Shown here: piece by piece, positions 57,140-64,000 of the stretch
How the letters are laid out: each line of letters starts with the position of its first letter
How positions within the stretch are numbered: the first letter of the stretch is position 1
DNA from: Tenodera sinensis
Lineage: Eukaryota > Arthropoda > Insecta > Mantodea > Mantidae
Length of the DNA stretch: 64,000 bases
Assembly (NCBI GenBank): GCA_030765045.1
Contig: CM060974.1
Location: 56,763,839 to 56,827,838, forward strand
Direction of reading: 5' to 3'
Position numbers and translations under genes: made by a program
Notes under the pieces: generated by a model
What the model was told of the DNA's origin: nothing
The model's database searches: none
What the model saw: the letters and a program-made list of their open reading frames with translations, nothing else

Positions 57140-59275
57140 CAGTGTTGCCAACTCATGTCGACAGAAAAAAGCTAAATGGAAGATAGAAAGACGCCAAAAA
57201 ATAGCTAAATAGTAGTTCAAAATAGCTATATAAAAAGCTAAACATTTATGCACATAATCACTCACCTATAAATTATCAAAAAATAGTTCTGCTTCTTCCT
57301 CCTCCTTGTTCGGCTCTGTATTAGTTCCCGCTGAGGAAGTGCTAGCTGCTGTTGAATAATTACCCTTGGTGCCCATCATTTTAAGTACACTTTCTGGAAG
57401 CTTATAGGAATAACAGCACTTACTGTTTCGTTTAAGTCCAAAACGCACCAAAAGGATGGCATTTAATGTTTTGGTCATCATTCGATTTCTCAACCTACAC
57501 TTTACGATGTTCACCTGGCTAAACACAAGTTCCACATCTGCGTTTGAATATGGAAGGCTAAGAACTGAAAATGCTAACGAGACCAGTTCACCATACGGAT
57601 TTTCATTGGCAGCATTGCGAAACCCATCTACTCCTGTCCAAAACTTGATTGTGTCTCCTGTGCTTTCCCAGTCAGTGTGCGTTATATTTATCCACTGAGT
57701 TATTAATGAGTCAATGTCTTTAGAACCTAACACAAGAGCAATGTCAATTATGGGAGGTTTCAGCACTTTCAAGGTTTCCTCTACACAAAACATATTTGTC
57801 ATTTTCAGTACTTTTAAATTGTGACGAAAACGAGATTGAAGTTTCTCTGAAAGTTTTACAGCGAACCTTATGCATCTCTGCCGAATATTATGTTCTGCAT
57901 CTTGTGATATATTTAGCTCGTGTATAGCAGATTCAAATTTAAAATCAAAATAAGGTCTGGGGTCCACCTGATTCACAATTGAATTTACTAAGGGGTCAAT
58001 TTTTGCTGTAGGAATTAACACTTTTCTACTAACCGATTCTACTAATGCCATCAAATCATTTATAAGCTTAGTTGGGTCTACACTCTCTGACTCAAACGCT
58101 TTATTAGTTCTCTGCACTTCTTCTAGGATAGGTTGTAAATAAAGAAGGTATAAGAGATTTTGGGAGTCTGTATACACTGAAAAAAGTAATTCAGCTGTAT
58201 AACATTTTTCCCTCTGTCTAGATAATTCAAAATGCAACTTCAATTCATTCCACTGTTGGAGAATCCGACTCACAGCTGGTTCTATCAAAATCCAACGCGT
58301 GTTGCTCATTTGCGGAATTTTTAATGGCTCGATGCCGCAATTTATGGCCTGATAAATCTCCTTGTATGCAACCTGTCTAGCAGTAGAATGGGAAAACCAA
58401 TTGTGCATTTCTTTAATTAAGAAATCTAATGTTCTCGGTAGAGCGTCTTCGTACGCTGCGCTTACTGCAAGTTGTAAAGAGTGACAGACACATCGAAACA
58501 ATACCATGTGGGGATTTCCTAATTCTTCTTTCAATTTAACAAATACACCATTGTTATGCCCCGTCATTACGCTTGCATTGTCAGTTCCAATACCAAGCAA
58601 CTTTTTAGGATTTAAATTATTTTCAGACAGTACCCGCTTTATACTTTGTACTATGCTATCAGCATCTCCTGATTTAAGTTCCACTACCTCGAGCAATGTA
58701 GATGCAATTTTGCCAAGGGTACGACAAAGTAACGTATAACAATTGCTAGAAGTTTAATCATAGACACGTCTGTTGATTCATCTATTATTATACTAAATTC
58801 TTGATCACTGATATCTTTAACTAGCTCTTTAAGAAAGTGAGGTGCTAGAACATTTTTTATTGTTTCGCTACATTTGGTACGATGTAAATGGATGCCAGAA
58901 TGTTTACTTTCTGCAAAAGCACTTTTACAAAGTTCGGATAAATGATCACACGATAGCAGGGAACAATGTTCGCACACAAACATAGCCAGCTTGGCTTCTG
59001 CTTCATGTATCCCTAATGATGTGCATGCAGGACTGAAATTTATTACTTTCTGGCGTTTATCTAGAAAGGGACCTGCAAACTTTTTGTGTTTATCTCTTTT
59101 AGCATGAATTTTCAAGTCATTTAACTTGGAATTAATTTCACATCTGCAATATTTGCAATACGCACTTGTTTTGTCATTAACAACTGGTTGAAGCCAACCC
59201 TTAAACTCCTCCATAGGTTCCCACTCCCGTCTGTGCCCCTGTGTATACTTCGGTGGCATTTTACTGTTTCAGTAC
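57140..59275 (-). mobile_element. hAT-type element (hAT-A), one end visible
   Basis: The sequence cagtgttgccaactcatg at 57140 is typical of hAT ends. The transposase pseudogene follows on the minus strand. I could not find the matching inverted end between 59260 and 59606, so the element is incomplete or cut by the next one. A (T/A)-rich homopolymer lies at about 59277-59296. Confidence 0.6.
57266..59259 (-). pseudogene. hAT transposase with BED-like finger, one frameshift
   Basis: About 664 codons in two frames joined near 58700-58735. The N-terminal part (59259-58684) has a BED-type zinc finger (CKYCRCEINSKLNDLKIHAK) and IIIDESTDVSMIKLLAIV (first catalytic Asp). The second part (to 57266) has LGIGTDNASVMTGHNNG (second Asp), FRCVCHSLQLAVSAA and, at the C-terminus, the hAT dimerisation motif (LAFSVLSLPYSNADVELVFS). 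An acidic tail (NKEEEEAELFFDNL) ends it. The frameshift would stop translation after about 190 residues. Domesticated hAT-like genes can look similar, but the frameshift argues for a dead transposon. Confidence 0.82.
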
Positions 59276-59606
59276 AAAAAAAAAAAAAAAAAAAAAGTAA
59301 TTCAGAACAACTCTGTTCACTGATTTCACACCCAACACAAAGCACACGAACTTATACACTCCAGTGAAAGTACAAGTCAACGAGAACTAACTATATTTCC
59401 GATCACCACAAAAGTAAATTCAAACTATCTCCGTTTTTGATCTATGAGCAAATTTCGTTCGTGCGATGAAGTGATTTTATTTCGCTCATGCGGCGTATAT
59501 TTAGCAAATAAATGTGTATAAACGAGTATAATATATGGTAGAATGATTGATTAATGCATTTACGGTGAAATTATTGCATAAACACTGCTCAAATTGTAAA
59601 TATTTC

Positions 59607-61850
59607 CAGTGGCGGCTGGTGAACAAAATAAGGTGTGTGCTACAGTACCGCACAATGATTACACATTTTATATAATTAGTCTTACCTAATGGCGAAATAT
59701 AAAGTCCATACGGTGCTCCTTCCGGCTGCAGAACTTATCGATCACCCTGGTATTAAACACCTCCATGTTAGAAACGATGCTTTTCTCCATGGACAGCATT
59801 GCCAGAGCAGTAAGACGATCCTGTGACATAGTGTTTCTTAAGGACGTTTTTATACGTTTTAAGCATGAAAAGTATCTTTCTGGCTCAGAAGTGGTCATTG
59901 GCGTTGTGATCAAAATTTTTAGTAAAGTTGTAACTTCAGAAAACGAATCTTGCAGACTGTTGGAAATTATGTATTGCAATAGTTGCACAGCCCCGTCAAT
60001 GTTTCTAAAGTCAAGTCTTGCATATTGAACGCTAAGTTGTGTCTTTAGCATTTTCTTGTTCAGTGTTGTATACGTAGTCACAGCAGTTTGAAGTTCATCC
60101 TCAGGAAACTGACTTAAAAAGCTGCCAAAGAATTTAGAGTTTAACAGCTTTGCTGCATCGAGATGACTAAGCGACTGAAAACGACGTCTAGCTTTCTCGA
60201 TAATGCAGTCACACACTTCTTTGGCTTCTATTTTTAGACATTCTACCTTCTGGCGTTTGCTCATTGATTCAGATGGAATCACAAATATATCATCGGCTGC
60301 CTCTCGAATGTCAAAGGTGCACTGAATGAATGAAGACACAGCATTTTGTACTTTAACAGCCTCAGTTGATCTTGATTGCAGTTGATTATAAAGTACATCA
60401 ACATGAGACATTACTCAGTGAAACAATTTCAACCATGAAAGGAATTTGCTGTCTTCTAAATAACGCCGAAGCCCATTTGCTTCCAGACAAGTCTTATCAT
60501 GGGCAGAATTTTCCAACTCCGAAAAGCACTGCAGCAATTCTTCCTGACTTTCATAAATGACGTTAACAGTTCTGGATCTAAAATTCCACCTAGGTGCAGA
60601 ACCACCAGGAACTCTTCTAGCCACCGCAGAATCCAGAGCTGCCAAGCGCCGTGGGGATCTCGAGAAAAAGGCAGGAAAAGCAGAGAGATTAAGAAACAAT
60701 ATTCTGGCAGACTTATTCTGCGAAGCTGCATGTTCCATCACTAAGTTCAGTTGCTGTGCATAGCAGTGAATATGCTGCGCATTTGGAAACTGAGATTGTA
60801 CTTTGGCTTGTACTCCACCAACTGCACCACTCATTACTGAAGCTTCATCGTAAGTTTGGGCAATAAGTTTATGACGTTTATCTCTGAATAGTTCAGTAAG
60901 CACCTTTAATATGCTTTCAGAAATTGCTTCTGCGTTTTGTCCCTCTGATTGCAAAAAAGCCCAAAATCTCTCATATGGAACACCCTTTTTCTCATATCTA
61001 AATATTAATACAAGCTGGGTCTGATGCGAAACACCTGTGGTTTCATCTGCCATAACAGCCACAAAATCAGCTTCTTGAATTTCCTCCAGAATCACCTCAC
61101 GACAGACTTCTAACATACAATCCAAGAGTTCGTTTTGGATGGTTTTAGAGGTCCCTTTGAATATATGGTTTGAGTCCATGTGTTCCTTCACAGCACTATG
61201 AATGTTACTTACTAAATCTATAAGTCCTAAAACCACGCCAGGATTTTCAGAAGATTCAGTCATGTCCTCTCAAAGCAAGCTCAAATGCACCACAAAAGTT
61301 TATACAGTCAATTATGTGGGACAACACATACCTGTTTTTCTCTACTTGTAGATTATGCTTCAGCTTCGCCTCTTGATAAGCACGGCTTAACTGAGTCACA
61401 ATATTTGTACTACCTAAAGCACTTAAATCTAGTACATTGTTTAAATGTTTTACATTTTGTTTGTGTTTGTTAATAAGAACATTAATATGCCCTAGGACTG
61501 TCACTCCCGTCGTACTCCACGAATCACTGTTCCCAAAAAGCAAGCATGGAAAACAGAAAAGAGCATTTCTTTCCTGACATCCACATATCCATGCATGCTC
61601 ATAAATTTTGAGGTTAAATCGCCTGGTGTAAGAATTGTTTCTCCCTCCTTTTGCAGGTTGCGTAATGTTTAGATTTGGTGTTTGGCTCCCTAAGTGCTTC
61701 ACTTGAACTTTTTCTTCTAGAGTCCTCCTAGAGAAAGGATAATTTATTAGGCTGTCCCATGGCTGTCCACAGAATTCATTTTAGCGTACACAACACAGAT
61801 ATTACTCAGCACACGAAACTGGCGTTCATAACCTGAGTTTACGGAGTATT
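59607..61850 (-). mobile_element. hAT-type element (hAT-B), left end and body
   Basis: cagtggcggctggtgaacaa at 59607 fits a common hAT terminus. The body encodes a ZMYM1-like hAT transposase. The other end is missing: the sequence is interrupted at about 61851 by the (CAA)n end of an RNase H-bearing LINE. Confidence 0.6.
59686..61785 (-). pseudogene. ZMYM1-like hAT transposase, frameshift and stop
   Basis: About 700 codons. From about 61785: SLINYPFSRRTLEEKVQVKH, then a TTF-type zinc finger (AWICGCQERNALFCFPCLLFG), then CGAFELALRGHD. A one-base shift at about 61260 leads into the frame with ADFVAVMADETTGVS (catalytic Asp), IAQTYDEASVMSG (family YDGA..M.G) and HCYAQQLNLVM. An in-frame TGA at 60415-60417 separates this from MSHVDVLYNQLQSRS and the C-terminal dimerisation region (TTSEPERYFSCLKRIKTSLR). 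The stop and the shift make it inactive. The upstream first part of the gene, if any, was removed by the LINE. Confidence 0.8.
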
Positions 61851-64000
61851 TGTTGTTGTTGTTGTTTGGGGGTTTTTGGACGCACTATCACACTCCTGGC
61901 AGGAGTAATCGATGTCTGCGTCGAATCGAAATATGTAGGAGAACTGAGATAAACGTTGCTTCACTAAAGGAGGATCGGAGCACAGATCATAGTTTCATTT
62001 TGCAGTTAACGAGATGGCGAAGTAGTAGCCGTGGCAAATCGGTATCCGCACTATATACCAGGGAGGAAATATTCCATGGGCCATTTCCATAACGCTTGGC
62101 TAGTCTGCTGATAAATTGCGTAACAGGGAGTGCGTGTGAGGGGCAATTAGAAAGATGTGGTTGATATCACCGTAGGCACCACAATCACAATTTGGGGAGG
62201 CTCTTTGGCGGATTTTAAATAGGTAGGCCGGTGTAACGGCGACTCCTAATCGGAGTTTTGAGATCAATGAGATTGCAGCTCTACTGAGAGTGGATTTCTT
62301 AAACCATGGGTAGCACTTCGTTAGGGGAGGTGCGTCAGGATAATTAGAGAGGTGTGAAACCACGTGGTTATATATAAGCCGTGCAGCATCTCTCCAAGGG
62401 AGGGTTATCGGTTCCATCGGTGCGGGGAGATGAGCCGCCCCCCTAGCCAGGCGGTCTGCGGTTTCGTTGCCCGAAATATTTGCATGTCCCGGGACCCACA
62501 AGAATTGAATTGTATTGCTGCGGTTAAAGTGTTTTGAGATTTCTAGTCGACACATCACCTCCCACCAATCCATCCCCGGATGCAAACTGGGTGAGCTGAT
62601 GCTTCGGAGGGCACTCAAAGAGTCTGAACAAAACAGGATTGTGGAGATAGAAATACCAAGAGTAGATCGTAGAGCTTGATAGAGGGCATAAATCTCAGCA
62701 AAATAATTGCCTTACCCCGCAGGGAGAGAAACCCGTGCCGACGTTAGTGTTGTCCAATTTATGAACGCCGCTCCTGCACCTGTTGGAGTAACGGAGCCGT
62801 CGGTATATAGGTGGAAAAATGGTTGAGTCATGGATGCCTTGTGTTGGGACATGAAGTGGTGGAATCGTTGTGGAGTAAACGGGTCCCCGCGATGCAGATC
62901 GGCAGTCAGAAGAGTCGCCTGTGGTTGGTGGACTAAGTAGTCCACTAAGTATATCGGTAGCCTGGGGAAACTGGACATGCCCTCTAATTCTTGGCATTTC
63001 CGAAAAACTAATAAGTAAACCAACGGATGGCGTGTGGAAGCAACTACTTGGTAAAGTGGTAAGCGTGTACTTAACAGGAGTTTCGCGTACAATGGCGTTT
63101 CTCGATATTGAAATAGTTTGGCTATAAATCGGACTGCAAGATCCACCTGCCTTTGCAGAAGAGGCTGCATTCCCAGCTCCTTGAAAACCTTATTCATAGA
63201 AGGTTTGCCCCCTACCCCAAGTATGGCTTTGCCAATGCGGTATAGGACCGAATCTATTTTCCTCTGCCACACCTTAGGAAGATGAGTAATGACTATCAAG
63301 CCGTAGTCTAATTTTGCCTGACATAAAGATAAGAAAATGTTGTGTAGACTCTGGGGGTGTGCTCCCCAGCTACGCCCTTGCAAGTAGCGGAACAGGGTAC
63401 TAGAAGCCATGAGGGATGAGTGCAGGTGTATCGCCTGCGATTTCCAACTCAGGTTATGGTCCAGGTGTAACCCAAGAAATTTGACGGATCGAGCTAAAGG
63501 CAGCGGATTTTCCCCAATGGTCATATTAGCATGTAGCAGAGGTGGACCGCGTTTAAAGAAAATCGATACGCACTTGTCAGGGTGAACCGTCAGGCCAAGG
63601 TCTTTGAGCTTGCCAAGAAGGAGGTCTAAATTGGCCTGAAGGGTGGTCGGAGAGTGACTCACAGTATGTAGAGGGGTTTGGGAATATAAGACTAAGTCGT
63701 CGGCATATAAAAGTAGTTGGCTATGCTTAAATGGTAATGTACTTAATGTGTGAATGTATGGATAAAAAGGAGAGGACTGAGGGACGTGCCCTGGGGGAGA
63801 CCTTGGTAACAAAAACGTGGGGATTGTAACGTATAGCGAGGATGAAGGTAAATGCGGCGATTTGATAGGAGGTTGATAAAAAGTGTAATTAGGGATGATG
63901 GGAAGGCAAAGTGGCGTAATCCTTGGATTAATGGGCCAACAGACACAGAATCATAGGCATGTAATATGTCTAAAAAGTGGGCTAAAACCCCTTGGTTCTG
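61851..64000 (-). mobile_element. RNase H-bearing LINE (I/LOA-like), 3' part, runs off window
   Basis: Read on the minus strand, the RT and RNase H coding region is followed by a 250-bp 3' UTR and a (CAA)n tail (61851-61867 region). This type of simple-repeat tail is seen in I-like LINEs. The 5' part lies beyond 64000. It interrupts hAT-B. Confidence 0.75.
62100..63964 (-). pseudogene. LINE ORF2: reverse transcriptase and RNase H, two lesions
   Basis: The visible end of ORF2. RT: GLPQGTSLSPLLF (about 63775), a one-base deletion near 63757, then LLLYADDLVLYSQ and VKFLGLHLDHNLSWKSQA, followed by the thumb (LDYGLIVITHLPKVWQRKID). RNase H: FHLYTDGSVTPTGAGAA (Asp), an in-frame TAA at 62712-62714, FAEIYALYQAL (Glu), LFCSDSLSALRSI (Asp) and FLWVPGHANISGNETADRLA. 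The C-terminus ends with a CxC...H finger-like segment (CDCGAYGDINHIF). The domain order RT then RNase H excludes the Jockey clade and suggests I or LOA. The stop and the frameshift make it inactive. Confidence 0.88.

Overview
The window is nuclear DNA of an invertebrate animal, most likely an insect. The base composition is AT-rich, there are spliced exons with GT-AG borders, an acidic-leader C2H2 zinc-finger gene, and transposon families typical of arthropods: Jockey, R1 and RNase H-bearing LINEs, mariner, piggyBac, hAT, Merlin-type transposase and tRNA-derived SINEs. A polyneopteran such as a cockroach or termite is a guess. There are no bacterial operons, rRNA genes or CRISPR arrays, and host coding content is low.

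Region 1 (1-34.9 kb) is old, AT-rich and gene-poor. The one convincing host gene is a C2H2 zinc-finger gene on the minus strand. I assemble it from three exons (17996-18274, a 32-nt exon at 16143-16174, and 6259-7453) whose splice phases agree, giving about 501 residues with 12 fingers. Its 5' flank (about 18.3-18.9 kb) recurs at 25.43-25.94 kb. Downstream of both copies lie degenerate modules with an 84-bp period on the plus strand that look like fossil zinc fingers. Transposon relics fill the rest: several LINE fragments (1-3.5, 11.1-13.6, 20.65-21.74, 31.6-32.3 kb), a nearly intact mariner (9339-10674), an older mariner (22296-23677), a piggyBac relic (28.1-28.95 kb), a Tc1-like relic (31.0-31.6 kb), a poly(A)-tailed retrocopy (to 17321), and SINEs of at least two families.

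Region 2 (35048-56721) is the most striking. Two nearly identical 3.5-kb inverted arms (35048-38513 and 53240-56721) enclose a 14.7-kb centre. The centre holds an intact 375-residue Merlin/ISXO2-type DDE transposase (38548-39675) and a matryoshka of Jockey-type LINEs. An older LINE (A0) carries a truncated copy (A2) and a nearly full-length copy (A1) bounded by an 11-bp target-site duplication. A1's ORF1 is in turn split by a second Jockey-type LINE (B). Without the LINEs the element would be about 9.5 kb. I read it as a large long-inverted-repeat DNA transposon, possibly driven by the Merlin-type protein.

Region 3 (56.7-64 kb) holds two hAT-type transposase pseudogenes (57.27-59.26 and 59.69-61.79 kb) and the 3' part of an RNase H-bearing LINE with a (CAA)n tail (61851 to the window end).

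All family names come from reading motifs in translations. No database search was possible.
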